Shown: positions 25,873 to 34,617, counted from the stretch's first letter. The stretch is DNA of 64,000 nucleotides from Mycolicibacterium sp. P9-22 (GCF_008329585.1 NZ_NPKP01000012.1:1-64000), one strand, 5' to 3'. A program made the numbers and translations. The notes: a model not told the origin generated them from the letters alone.

Positions 25873-26733
25873 ATGACGACCGAATTGCAAGCGATCACCT
25901 TCATCGGCCTCGGCGAGATGGGCGCGGCACTGGCCCGTGCATCCGTGACGGCCGGACACCCCACCACAGTCTGGAATCGGACGGCCGCGAAGGCCCAGGG
26001 TCTCGGCGCCCGGGTGGCGCCCACCGTCGAAGACGCCCTCGACGCCGACCTTCTGGTGGTCTGTCTGTTCGACCACCAGTCGGTGCACGACGTCTTGGAC
26101 CCCGTCGCCGACCGGCTTCGCGGTGCACGGATCGTGAACCTCACCACCACCGCGCCGGAGGGCGCCCGCGAACTGGCGCGCTGGGCCGACGGTCTGGGAG
26201 CGCGGTATCTCGACGGCGGCATCATGGCCACCCCGGAGATGATCGGCACCCCGCAGTCCCGGATCTTCTACAGCGGAAGCAGGGAGATTCTCGACGAGTA
26301 CCGGCCGATCCTCGAACTATGGGGAACCGCAGAGTATTTCGGAGACGACGCCGGTATGGCCTCGCTGCACGATCTGGCGTTGCTGTCGGCGATGTACGTG
26401 ATGTTCGCCGGGTTCTTCCACGGTGCGGCGATGCTGGCCCCGGCGGGAGTGAGCGCCACCGACTTCGCGGCCATGGCGGCTCCCTGGCTGCAGGTGACCG
26501 CCCAGTTGCTACCGGAGTACGCGGCCGTCATCGATGGCGGCGACTATGCGGTGCCAGGCCAGCAGAGCCTGGTGTTCTCCGATATCAGCGACATCATCCA
26601 GGCGAGCCGGGATCAGGGTGTGAGCACCGAGGTGGTCGACGTGGTGCAGCGGCTCATCCACCGCCAGATCGACGCCGGCCACGGCACCGAGGGGTTCGCC
26701 CGCATCATCGAGAGCATCCGGAGTGCCGCATGA
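25873..26733 (+). CDS. NAD(P)-binding imine-reductase/beta-hydroxyacid dehydrogenase-like protein
   Basis: A 286-aa 6PGDH-like reductase. The nucleotide fold starts ITFIGLGEMGAALA (GLGEMG at 12-17), followed by TTVWNRTAAKA, which suits NADPH (Asn-Arg-Thr after strand 2). The long helical C-terminal domain with HDLALLSAMYVMFAGFFHGA resembles imine reductases rather than hydroxyisobutyrate dehydrogenases. ATG at 25873. Its stop overlaps the start of the next, paralogous gene. An HxlR regulator is divergent. The substrate may be a cyclic imine or a small aldehyde-acid; not determinable here. Confidence 0.85.
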   Translation: MTTELQAITFIGLGEMGAALARASVTAGHPTTVWNRTAAKAQGLGARVAPTVEDALDADLLVVCLFDHQSVHDVLDPVADRLRGARIVNLTTTAPEGARELARWADGLGARYLDGGIMATPEMIGTPQSRIFYSGSREILDEYRPILELWGTAEYFGDDAGMASLHDLALLSAMYVMFAGFFHGAAMLAPAGVSATDFAAMAAPWLQVTAQLLPEYAAVIDGGDYAVPGQQSLVFSDISDIIQASRDQGVSTEVVDVVQRLIHRQIDAGHGTEGFARIIESIRSAA

Positions 26734-27572
26734 ACGTGACGGTTCTGGGACTCGGGCCGATGGGGCAGGCTCTCGCCACGGCGCTGCTGGACGCGAAACA
26801 CCGCACCACGGTGTGGAATCGGACCGCAGCCAAGGCTGAGCCGCTGCTGGCCCGCGGGGCATTGGCGGCCGCCGACGCGGGCGAGGCCGTCGCCGCCGCG
26901 GACCTGACCCTGATCAATGTCGTCGACCACTCGGCCGTCGATGCGATCCTGGCAGCGGCGGGCACCGCCGTCGCGGGCAAGATCATCGTGGGGCTGAGTT
27001 CGGACACCCCGGAGCGGGCGCTGCGGACGGCCGCCCTGGTGGCCGACCTCGGCGGGCGCTATCTCGACGGCGCCATCATGACGCCGACGGCGACCATCGG
27101 AACACCGGACGCCGTCATCCTTTTCGCCGGACCGCGCGAGCACTACGGCGCGGGTGCCGAGGTGTTCACCGCGCTGGGAACACCGATCTGGCTGGGTGCT
27201 GACCACGACCGCGCCGCGACCTACGATATGGCGCTGCTCGATCTGTTCTGGACATCGGTCAGCGGATTCCTGCATGCCCTCGGCATCGCCAAGGCCCACG
27301 GCATCGGCGCCGCCGAGCTGTTGCCACACGCCATCGGCATCGTGGACATCCTCACCCCGGTCTTCACCGAGATCGCCGAGCGCGTCGAAGCCGGAGAGCA
27401 CGGAGACGCCAGCGCACCGGTCTCCTCGGCGGCCGCTTCGCTGCACCATCTGATCGCCACATCGAGGGAGGCGAACATGGATGCCGGTGCGCTGGAGGCG
27501 TTTGCGCGCGTCGTCGACAAGGCGGTGGCCGACGGGCACGGTGCCCAGGAAATCAGCGTGCTGGCACCCTGA
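26730..27572 (+). CDS. Second imine-reductase-like protein (tandem paralogue)
   Basis: A 280-aa protein parallel to its upstream neighbour: VTVLGLGPMGQALA (GLGPMG at 7-12), the same TTVWNRTAAKAE, GGRYLDGAIMTPTATIGTP and the helical ATYDMALLDLFWTSVSGFLHAL. The ATG overlaps the preceding stop (ATGA), so both are made together. Imine reductases work as dimers with interlocked C-terminal domains, so the pair might form a heterodimer; this is inference. They seem to be an old duplication. Confidence 0.85.
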   Translation: MNVTVLGLGPMGQALATALLDAKHRTTVWNRTAAKAEPLLARGALAAADAGEAVAAADLTLINVVDHSAVDAILAAAGTAVAGKIIVGLSSDTPERALRTAALVADLGGRYLDGAIMTPTATIGTPDAVILFAGPREHYGAGAEVFTALGTPIWLGADHDRAATYDMALLDLFWTSVSGFLHALGIAKAHGIGAAELLPHAIGIVDILTPVFTEIAERVEAGEHGDASAPVSSAAASLHHLIATSREANMDAGALEAFARVVDKAVADGHGAQEISVLAP

Positions 27573-27613
27573 TACCGGCGCGCGGCACTGCCGAGCGTGG
27601 CAGGGTCGTAGCC

Positions 27614-29527
27614 ATGGAGCAGAAGCCGCCCACCGCCACCATCGCCGCCGCCAACCTCGCCCACCGCGACGGCCTGCCGTTCCAGGACACCCGTGACTTC
27701 GAGGACGCCGATCGGGGTTTTCTCGGCCGGCTCGATCCGTGCGTGGTGACTGCCGCCGACGGAAGGGTGGTGTGGGACAACGACTCCTATGGGTTCCTGG
27801 CCGGTGACGCGCCGGACAGCGCGCACCCCAGTCTGTGGCGGCAGTCCCAGCTGTGCGCCAAACAGGGTCTCTACGAGGTGGTCCCCGGTATCTACCAGGT
27901 CCGTGGCCTGGACCTGTCCAATATCAGCTTCATCGAGGGTGACACCGGCATCATCGTCATCGACCCGCTGGTGTCCACCGAGACCGCGGCCGCGGCACTG
28001 ACGCTCTACCGCAGCCACCGCGGTGACCGTCCCGTCAAAGCGGTGATCTACACCCACAGCCACGTCGACCACTTCGGTGGTGTGCTCGGTGTGACCTCCC
28101 AGGCCGATGTCGATGCCGGCAAGGTCGCGATCATCGCCCCGGAGGGCTTCACCGAGCACGCCGTCCAGGAGAACGTCTACGCCGGTACCGCGATGGCCCG
28201 CCGCGCCTCCTACATGTACGGGGCGGTGCTGGCCCGCGGCCCGCAAGGGCAGGTCGGCTGCGGCCTGGGGCAGACGCCGTCGCTGGGTGAGGTGGCGCTG
28301 ATCGTGCCCACGGTGGACATCACCCGGACCGGGGAGACCTACGCCGTCGACGGTGTCGAGATCGAGTTCCAGATGGCGCCCGGCACCGAGGCCCCCGCCG
28401 AGATGCATTTCTATTTCCCGAAGTTCCGGGCGCTGTGCATGGCCGAGAACGCCACCCACAACCTGCACAATCTGCTCACCCTGCGCGGTGCGCTGGTGCG
28501 CGACCCACACGGCTGGGCCGGCTACCTCACCGAGGCCATCGACGCCTTCTCCGGCCGCACCGACGTGGTGTTCGCCTCGCATCACTGGCCCACCTGGGGG
28601 CGGGACAACATCGTCGAGTACCTGTCGGTGCAGCGGGATCTGTACGCCTATCTGCACGACCAGACGCTGCGCCAGCTCAATCAGGGGTTCACCGGTGTCG
28701 AGATTGCCGAGACGTTCCAGATGCCGCCCGCACTGGAGAAGGCCTGGCACACGCACGGCTACTACGGATCGGTCAGCCATAACGTCAAGGCGGTCTACCA
28801 GCGCTACATGGGCTGGTTCGACGGCAACCCCGGCCGGCTCTGGCAGCACCCGCCGCAAGCCCTCGGCCCGCGTTATGTCGAGGCGATCGGCGGTATCGAC
28901 AGGGTCGTCGAGCTCGCCAGATCCGCCTTCGACGACGGCGACTACCGTTGGGCGGCAACGCTGCTCGACCATGCGATCTTCACCGACGAGAATCATCAGG
29001 CTGCCCGCGACCTCTACGGCGACACGCTGGAGCAGCTGGCCTACGGCGCCGAGAATGCGGTGTGGCGCAATTTCTTCCTCTCCGGGGCCACCGAACTGCG
29101 GGACGGGAATTTCGGCACCCCCACCACGACAGCCTCCCCGTCGCTGATGAGCCAGTTGACGCCGGATCAGATATTCGACGCGCTGGCAATCAGCGTCAAC
29201 GGCCCGCGGGCCTGGGATCTGGACCTCACCATCGACGTGACCTTCGTCGATCTCGGGTCCGATTACCGGCTGACAGTGCGCAACGGCGTGCTGGTGCACC
29301 GCAAGGTGGCGGACCGGGCGAGCGAAGCGACGGGAAATAATCCCGATCCGGCGACGGCCACCGCGACCGTCACGTTCGCGACCAAGCTCAGGTTGCTGGC
29401 CTTCGCCGCCGGCGACCGCGAGTCGCCCGGAGTGGAGTTCACCGGTGACGCCGACGCGCTGCCCCAGCTGCTCGGCGTGCTGGACGGCCGGACCCGGGCT
29501 TCGCCATCATCACGCCGTAATAGTTAG
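27614..29527 (+). CDS. Alkyl-sulfatase-like metallo-beta-lactamase protein (SdsA/BDS1 family)
   Basis: A 637-aa enzyme of the type III sulfatase group. The metal-binding motif THSHVDHFGG is at 147-156, with further ligands expected in GTEAPAEMHFYFP and MAENATHNLHN. A helical dimerisation region and an SCP2-like C-terminal domain (about 515-630) complete the usual three-part architecture. Relatives hydrolyse sodium dodecyl sulfate or secondary alkyl sulfates to sulfate and alcohol with two zincs. There is no signal peptide, unlike Pseudomonas SdsA1, so action is probably intracellular. ATG at 27614. No obvious transporter is adjacent. Confidence 0.88.
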   Translation: MEQKPPTATIAAANLAHRDGLPFQDTRDFEDADRGFLGRLDPCVVTAADGRVVWDNDSYGFLAGDAPDSAHPSLWRQSQLCAKQGLYEVVPGIYQVRGLDLSNISFIEGDTGIIVIDPLVSTETAAAALTLYRSHRGDRPVKAVIYTHSHVDHFGGVLGVTSQADVDAGKVAIIAPEGFTEHAVQENVYAGTAMARRASYMYGAVLARGPQGQVGCGLGQTPSLGEVALIVPTVDITRTGETYAVDGVEIEFQMAPGTEAPAEMHFYFPKFRALCMAENATHNLHNLLTLRGALVRDPHGWAGYLTEAIDAFSGRTDVVFASHHWPTWGRDNIVEYLSVQRDLYAYLHDQTLRQLNQGFTGVEIAETFQMPPALEKAWHTHGYYGSVSHNVKAVYQRYMGWFDGNPGRLWQHPPQALGPRYVEAIGGIDRVVELARSAFDDGDYRWAATLLDHAIFTDENHQAARDLYGDTLEQLAYGAENAVWRNFFLSGATELRDGNFGTPTTTASPSLMSQLTPDQIFDALAISVNGPRAWDLDLTIDVTFVDLGSDYRLTVRNGVLVHRKVADRASEATGNNPDPATATATVTFATKLRLLAFAAGDRESPGVEFTGDADALPQLLGVLDGRTRASPSSRRNS

Positions 29528-29556
29528 GTATACGGGGTCTAGTTTTAAACCTAACT
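29522..29556. repeat. Inverted repeat at the start of the phosphonate-module control region
   Basis: AGTTAGGT (29522-29529) and ACCTAACT (29549-29556) are perfect eight-base complements 19 bases apart. The left arm covers the stop codon of the sulfatase-like gene and the right arm runs into the candidate GntR operator. It could be a weak terminator or a second regulator site. Confidence 0.4.
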
Positions 29557-29568
29557 TGTATTGACAAC
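29555..29568. promoter_or_regulatory. Candidate GntR/UTRA operator upstream of the FAD oxidase
   Basis: CTTGTATTGACAAC shares TTGT-N2-TGACAAC with the perfect palindrome GTTGTCATGACAAC in front of the GntR gene at 33752. The 16-base windows around both agree at 13 positions. It lies 29 bases before the FAD oxidase start and includes a canonical-looking -35 sequence TTGACA (29561-29566), so binding would block transcription. Confidence 0.6.
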
Positions 29569-29597
29569 TATGTGTGGTGTGCGCCACTGTAGTCCGC

Positions 29598-30743
29598 ATG
29601 GGAATCCAACAGCAGTACGACGTCGTCGTGGTGGGCGCCGGCATCGTCGGTCTGGCGCACGCCTACCACGCCCACCGGCGCGGCCTGTCCGTCGCGGTCA
29701 TCGACCATGCCGACGGGGTGGTCGGCGCCTCGGTGCAGAACTTCGGCCACGCCTGCATCACCGCTCAGTCCGGAACCGCCCGTGACTACGCCGTCAAGGG
29801 GCGACGGCACTGGCTCGAACTGTCCCGAAAGGCCGACTTCTGGTCGCGGGAGTCGGGCACCTACTGCGTGGCACGGCACGAGGACGAGCTGGCGGTCATG
29901 CGTGAGTTCGAAGGCACCCGCCCTGCCGGAGAGGTAGACCTGCTGGACCGGGAGCAGATTTTGCAGCGCATCCCGGTCGTCGCCGAGGGTGTCACCGGCG
30001 GCATGTATCTGCCCAATGACCTGCAGGTCGACCCGCGCACCGCCGCACCGTCCATCGCCCGTTGGCTGGCCGCCTCCGGCGTCGATTTCCATTGGCGTAC
30101 AGCGGCTTGCGGCTTCGATACCGGTATCGTGCACACCTCGCGCGGGCCGCTGCGAGCGGGAACGACCTTCGTGACCGTCAACTACGACATCGATCGCCTG
30201 TTCCCCGAACTGGCCGAACGCGACGGCCTGCTGCGTTGCCGGCTGCACATGTTGCGGGCGCGGCTCCCGATGTCCTTCAGCTTGCCCGCGCCCCTATTCA
30301 CCGGCTGGTCCCTGCTGCGCTATTCCGGCTTCGAGCACCTGCCGTCCACCGCTGCGGTAGCCGAACGACTGCACGCCGAGCACCCCGACTACCTCGCCAT
30401 CGACCTGCACCAGATGTACACCCCCCAACCGGACGGCTCGCTGTTGCTCGGTGACACCCACTACCGCGACCTGGGGGCCCCGCCGTTTCAATCCGAGGAG
30501 GGCTTCACTGTGCTCATCGAGGAGGCGCGAAAGATGTTCGGAGTCAACGAAATCGAGATAAGCGAGCGTTGGCAGGGCGTATACAGCTCCGCGCCGAACC
30601 AGGAATTCCTCATCGAGGAGCCCATCGAGCGCACCCACATCGTCACCGTCACCACCGGGATCGGCATGACCACCAGCATGGGCCTGGCCCAGGACAGCGT
30701 AGCCAACGCATTCACCCGCGACACCGTCGTCGCACACGCATGA
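29598..30743 (+). CDS. FAD-dependent oxidoreductase associated with phosphonate catabolism
   Basis: A 381-aa DAO-fold flavoenzyme. The FAD site is VVVGAGIVGLAHAYHAHRRG (GAGIVG at 13-18), with a second dinucleotide segment near the C-terminus (VTVTTGIGMTTSMGLAQDS). It matches the TIGR03364 family, known for recurring beside phosphonatase genes. Characterised members (PbfC/PbfD type) oxidise 2-aminoethylphosphonate or its N-methyl derivative to phosphonoacetaldehyde. The next gene encodes a phosphonatase-like hydrolase, which supports that role. ATG at 29598. A GntR-type operator lies just upstream. Substrate preference cannot be read from sequence. Confidence 0.85.
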   Translation: MGIQQQYDVVVVGAGIVGLAHAYHAHRRGLSVAVIDHADGVVGASVQNFGHACITAQSGTARDYAVKGRRHWLELSRKADFWSRESGTYCVARHEDELAVMREFEGTRPAGEVDLLDREQILQRIPVVAEGVTGGMYLPNDLQVDPRTAAPSIARWLAASGVDFHWRTAACGFDTGIVHTSRGPLRAGTTFVTVNYDIDRLFPELAERDGLLRCRLHMLRARLPMSFSLPAPLFTGWSLLRYSGFEHLPSTAAVAERLHAEHPDYLAIDLHQMYTPQPDGSLLLGDTHYRDLGAPPFQSEEGFTVLIEEARKMFGVNEIEISERWQGVYSSAPNQEFLIEEPIERTHIVTVTTGIGMTTSMGLAQDSVANAFTRDTVVAHA

Positions 30744-30759
30744 GTGAAAGGAAAAAGCC

Positions 30760-31458
30760 ATGAGCACCAACAACAATGAGCCGATCAGCCTGGTCGTATT
30801 CGATATGGCGGGGACCACCGTCGAGGACACCGGGCTGGTGGAGCAGTCCTTCAAGGCCGCCGACGACCACGCCGGACTGTCCAGGACCGACGCCGATCGC
30901 GAAGAAATGCTGCGCTACGTGTCCGAGACCATGGGCCGGTCCAAGATCGTGGTGTTCCGCCACCTCGCCCGCGGTGATGAGGAACGGGCCCAAGCGGCCA
31001 ACAAGGAGTTCGAACGCTGCTATGCGCAGCTGGTCGCCGAGGGCAACTGCAGCCCGATTCCCGGTGCTGAAGATGTCATTACATCTTTACGGGGCCGTGG
31101 TATCAGAACGGCACTCACCACCGGCTTCGCGCACGAGACACAGAGCGCCATCCTCGATGCGCTGGGCTGGCATGACCTCGCCGACGTGGTGCTGTGCCCC
31201 GGGGCGGGGATGCGTGGCCGGCCCTACCCCGATATGCCGCTGACTGCCCTGATGCGGACCGGCACCGACTCGGTCCGCTCGATGATCGTCCTCGGTGATA
31301 CCTCCTCCGATGTCCTCAGCGGTCTGCGGGCCGGAGCGCGTGCCTCCATCGGCGTACTCACCGGGGCGCACGACACCGCACAGCTCTCCGAGGCAGGTGC
31401 CACCCACATCCTCGACAGTGTGACCGACCTGCCCGCCCTGGTGGCCGCCTTGAACTGA
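30760..31458 (+). CDS. Phosphonatase-like HAD hydrolase
   Basis: A 232-aa haloacid-dehalogenase-type hydrolase that keeps the special marks of phosphonoacetaldehyde hydrolase. The nucleophile motif is DMAGTT (Asp15, with Ala17 where ordinary HADs have the second Asp). The cap contains MGRSKIVVFR with Lys62, aligned with the Schiff-base lysine of PhnX. It would split phosphonoacetaldehyde into acetaldehyde and phosphate. It also resembles the TIGR03351 phosphonatase-like group. It follows the FAD oxidase by 16 bases with a clear ribosome site (AAAGGA), so the two steps are co-expressed. Confidence 0.88.
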   Translation: MSTNNNEPISLVVFDMAGTTVEDTGLVEQSFKAADDHAGLSRTDADREEMLRYVSETMGRSKIVVFRHLARGDEERAQAANKEFERCYAQLVAEGNCSPIPGAEDVITSLRGRGIRTALTTGFAHETQSAILDALGWHDLADVVLCPGAGMRGRPYPDMPLTALMRTGTDSVRSMIVLGDTSSDVLSGLRAGARASIGVLTGAHDTAQLSEAGATHILDSVTDLPALVAALN

Positions 31459-31632
31459 TCTCCGACACAGCCCCGCCCCGCGTCGGTCATCGCAGCAGCC
31501 CCGACCGCCGCCCACTCCCGCGACTTTCGCGTTCTCGCCTGAGAAACCAGCAGCTGGCGCACAATTCACTCATTCGGCAATCTGCCCGCGCTGCCAGCAC
31601 ACCGTTTGCCGCACGCCCATCAGAGGTGCCAC

Positions 31633-32964
31633 GTGTCTCACGCAACGACTTCCCCGCTGAACTCATCGTCCATCGTCCCGCGCTACCGCCGCTGGCGGAT
31701 CCAGATCTTCGCCGTCACCTGGATCGCGTATGCGGGCTTCTATTTCACCCGCCAGGCCTTCTCCGTCGCCAAGCTGGGGATCCTCGAGGATCCGATACTG
31801 AGCACCACCCTCACCAAATCCATGATGGCCAATCTGGATGCCGCCTACCTGGCCGCATACGCGGCCGGCCAGTTCGTCTGGGGACAGGTTGCCGACCGGT
31901 ACGGGCCGCGGATCGTCATCCTCGGCGGACTGGCGATCTCGGCGATAGCCACAATGTTCATGGGGCTGCTCCCGGCGGTGGTGTTCCTGCTGCCGCTCAT
32001 GATCGTCCAGGGACTGGCCCAGGCGACCGGATGGTCCCCGACGCTGAGCAACATGGCCCAGTTCTTCTCGATCGGGGAACGCGGCCGGGTCCTCGGAATG
32101 TGGAGCACCAACTACGCGTTCGGCGGTCTGGTGGCCGCACCCGTGCTCGGCTGGTTCGCCTATGACGTCTTCGGCACGTGGCGGGCCGCGTTCTTCACCG
32201 GCGCGGTGATCGTGCTGGGGGTGTTCGTGATGGTGGCGCTGCTGCAGCGCAACCGTCCCCAGGATCTCGGCCTGCCGCCCATCGAGGAGTACCACTCCAA
32301 CGATCCGATCGCCGAACTCGATGACTCACCGGCCGCCGAGGCCGTCGCCGAGCCCACCCGGTCCTGGCGGCAGTCACTGGCCGTCGTCCTCGGTGACCGC
32401 ATGGTACGTACGCTCGGAATGTCGTACTTCCTGCTCAAGCCCGCCCGTTACGCAATCCTGTTGTGGGGACCGGTGATCGTCGCCGAGCGTCTCGCCGACG
32501 GCGACAAGTTCCAGGCCGTCACCATTCCGATCGCCTTCGGTATCGCCGGCGTCGCCGCCCCTATCCTGCTGGGCCGCATCTCCGACCGGGTGTTCAAAGC
32601 GCGCCGGGTGCCGGCCTGTGTGCTCAGCCTGGCGGTCCTGGTGGTGGTGCTGGCGTTGTTCGGGCCGCTGACCGAGGCCGGCAACCCCTGGATCATGGTG
32701 GCCGTGCTGGCCGTGATCGGGCTGAGTGTGTACGGTGCCGACGCGATGATCTCCTGTGTTGCCGCAGTCGATTTCGGCACCAGCAAGCACGCAGGAACCG
32801 CCGCGGGATTCATCAACTGCTGCGGGTCGGTCGGTGCCATCCTCGGCGGGTTGCTGCCGGGCTACGTCGGCACCTCGGCACTGTTCTACGGGTTCGCCGC
32901 GGCCGCGTTCCTCGCGATGCTGCTACTGATCCCGCACTGGAACCGGATGCCGGCAGCGGACTGA
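31633..32964 (+). CDS. GlpT/UhpT-family organophosphate-type MFS transporter
   Basis: A 443-aa twelve-helix permease. It carries the two arginines that hold the phosphate group in GlpT: Arg40 in GFYFTRQAFSVAK and Arg272 in KPARYAILLWGP. The family exchanges organic phosphates for inorganic phosphate. Here the partner genes suggest uptake of a phosphonate such as 2-aminoethylphosphonate, with phosphate released by the hydrolase going back out; this is inference. GTG at 31633 follows GAGGTG; an upstream TTG was rejected. A 174-base gap from the hydrolase may hold its own promoter. A strong hairpin follows. Confidence 0.85.
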   Translation: MSHATTSPLNSSSIVPRYRRWRIQIFAVTWIAYAGFYFTRQAFSVAKLGILEDPILSTTLTKSMMANLDAAYLAAYAAGQFVWGQVADRYGPRIVILGGLAISAIATMFMGLLPAVVFLLPLMIVQGLAQATGWSPTLSNMAQFFSIGERGRVLGMWSTNYAFGGLVAAPVLGWFAYDVFGTWRAAFFTGAVIVLGVFVMVALLQRNRPQDLGLPPIEEYHSNDPIAELDDSPAAEAVAEPTRSWRQSLAVVLGDRMVRTLGMSYFLLKPARYAILLWGPVIVAERLADGDKFQAVTIPIAFGIAGVAAPILLGRISDRVFKARRVPACVLSLAVLVVVLALFGPLTEAGNPWIMVAVLAVIGLSVYGADAMISCVAAVDFGTSKHAGTAAGFINCCGSVGAILGGLLPGYVGTSALFYGFAAAAFLAMLLLIPHWNRMPAAD

Positions 32965-32974
32965 TCCGACGATG

Positions 32975-33014
32975 TCGATGCCCGCTCCGGCCCGAGGCTA
33001 GGAGCGGGCATCGA
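32975..33014. terminator. Bidirectional hairpin between the transporter and the GntR gene
   Basis: TCGATGCCCGCTCC (32975-32988) and GGAGCGGGCATCGA (33001-33014) form a perfect 14-base stem with a 12-base loop. The right arm encodes the last residues of the GntR protein. No T-tract follows on either strand, as is usual for mycobacterial terminators. It sits exactly at the convergent junction. Confidence 0.7.
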
Positions 33015-33729
33015 TCGTCCTGGCATTGACGATGCTGAATGCGACGAGATCGGGGCGATAGCGGTCATCGGCGAACTCGAACACCACCCCGTCGGGATCG
33101 CGTGAGGTGCGTCGCTCCCGCAGCAGCGGACCACCGATGTCGATACCGAGGCTCTCGGCGTCCACCTCGGTGGCGGCCACGGCATCGAGCACGTGTTCCA
33201 TGGAGTCGAAGTGGATTCCGCGGGTGGCCAGATAGTCGGTCATCGACCCGGAATCGGTGTCGAACTCGAACAGCAGCGATCCCACTGCATCGATGAACGT
33301 GCTGCGTTCGATCATGGCCGGTTCGCCGTCGAGTAGCCGCACCCGCATCACCTCCACCACGAAATCATCGGTGTCCAGCCCCAGCGCGACGATCGCCGGC
33401 TCCGACGCACGCCGCCGGGCCACCTCGAGGGTGCGGCTTCCTGCGGTGCGTCCCGCGCGCTGCGCCCACTGCGTGAACGGTGTGAAGGTGTCCAGTGTCT
33501 GTGCCGCGTCGTGACTGCGCACCACCGCCGGCTTGCCGCGCGACACCCTGATCAGGCCCTCGTTGCGCAGGGTGGCCAGCGCCTGCCGCACCGGCCCGCG
33601 GGATACGTCGAACTCCGCGCACAACGCGCTCTCGGTGGGCAGCGACTGCCCGATCGCGTAGTCCCTGCGGGTGATCCGGTGCCGCAGTTCGGCGGCCACC
33701 TGTTCGTGGCGGGAGCGAGGTCCGGTCAA
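32998..33729 (-). CDS. GntR/HutC-family regulator with UTRA domain
   Basis: A 243-aa regulator. An N-terminal GntR winged helix (YAIGQSLPTESALCAEFDVSRGPVRQAL) precedes a UTRA ligand-binding domain (about 90-235), as in PhnF and HutC. It is convergent with the transporter and its own promoter carries a perfect palindrome that recurs before the FAD oxidase, so it most likely represses the phosphonate genes and itself until a phosphonate or intermediate binds. The start is TTG at 33729 with GGTGG seven bases upstream; an internal GTG is a weaker alternative. Confidence 0.87.
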   Translation of the reverse strand: MTGPRSRHEQVAAELRHRITRRDYAIGQSLPTESALCAEFDVSRGPVRQALATLRNEGLIRVSRGKPAVVRSHDAAQTLDTFTPFTQWAQRAGRTAGSRTLEVARRRASEPAIVALGLDTDDFVVEVMRVRLLDGEPAMIERSTFIDAVGSLLFEFDTDSGSMTDYLATRGIHFDSMEHVLDAVAATEVDAESLGIDIGGPLLRERRTSRDPDGVVFEFADDRYRPDLVAFSIVNARTIDARS

Positions 33730-33751
33730 TCTCTACCACCTTCGGCGACAG

Positions 33752-33765
33752 GTTGTCATGACAAC
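33752..33765. promoter_or_regulatory. GntR operator palindrome
   Basis: GTTGTCATGACAAC is a perfect 14-base palindrome 22 bases before the GntR start. The same core occurs at 29555-29568 before the FAD oxidase. GntR/HutC proteins bind palindromes of this length, so autoregulation is likely. Confidence 0.65.
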
Positions 33766-33787
33766 TTCAGTATGGCTCACCCGCGGG

Positions 33788-34579
33788 TCAGGGCAGTCCA
33801 CCGTCGGCACGCAGGATCGAGCCGGTCGTGAAGCTGGAGGCGTCCGACATGAGAAACAATGCGGCCCCGATGATCTCGGGCGGATTGCCGGCGCGCCCCA
33901 GCGGAAAGTGCGCGAACGGGTTCGTCTGCGACCCGTACCCCGTCGCCTCGCTCTCCTGGTCCCCGAAGTCCCAGGCCTTGCTGATATCGGTGAGGAACGG
34001 ACCGGCCATCAGCGTGTTGACCCGCACCGTCGGTCCGAAGGCCTTCGCGAATCCCTCGGTGAGCACGTTCAGTCCGGCTTTGGCCGCGGCGTAGGGCAGC
34101 ATGTGCGCGTCCGGGCGCAGCGATCCCGACGAGCTCACGGTGATGATCGACCCGCCCCCGCCGGCGACCATCCGCTCGCCGAGCAGGGCGCTCAACCGGA
34201 ACGGGCCCTTGAAGTTCAGGTTCACCACCGAGTCGAAGAGCCGCTCGGTGACCGACCCGAGCGATTCGTACAGTGGCGACATCCCGGCGTTGTTGACCAG
34301 GACGTCGACCTTGCCGAAGCGCTCATAGGCGGCGTCGGCCAGTGGCTCCAGCTGATCCCAGCGGCCCACATGCACCTGATGCGCAAGCACCGCGCGGCCC
34401 GTCGCGGCAGTGATCTCCGCGGCGGTGGCCGCACACGATTCGAGGTTCCGGCTGGCGATGACGATGTCGGCACCGCACCGCGCCGCCGCGAAGGCCATCT
34501 CGCGGCCCAGGCCGCGGCTGCCGCCGGTGATCAGCACCACCCGGCCGGTCAGGTCGAACAATTCGTCGGCATAACCCAT
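33788..34579 (-). CDS. Short-chain dehydrogenase/reductase
   Basis: A 263-aa classical SDR: cofactor motif TGGSRGLG at 18-25, NNAG, the catalytic Ser in VSSSGS and Tyr/Lys in YAAAKAG. The C-terminus ADGGLP is the usual end. The Arg after the Gly motif and ASRN suggest NADPH. ATG at 34579 has an AGGAGG seven bases upstream. An ATG 27 bases further upstream overlaps the divergent phosphatase and was rejected. The GntR operator lies between its 3' end and the GntR gene. Substrate unknown. Confidence 0.88.
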   Translation of the reverse strand: MGYADELFDLTGRVVLITGGSRGLGREMAFAAARCGADIVIASRNLESCAATAAEITAATGRAVLAHQVHVGRWDQLEPLADAAYERFGKVDVLVNNAGMSPLYESLGSVTERLFDSVVNLNFKGPFRLSALLGERMVAGGGGSIITVSSSGSLRPDAHMLPYAAAKAGLNVLTEGFAKAFGPTVRVNTLMAGPFLTDISKAWDFGDQESEATGYGSQTNPFAHFPLGRAGNPPEIIGAALFLMSDASSFTTGSILRADGGLP

Positions 34580-34617
34580 GCCCAGGCCTCCTCTGTGTGC
34601 CGCCATATGGTGTCACG

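Noticed and set aside
27221..29299. A 692-codon open frame on the minus strand
   Set aside because: It lies opposite the well-supported alkyl-sulfatase-like and reductase genes. Its translation is Gly/Arg/His-rich without any domain, as expected for the antisense of GC-rich coding DNA.
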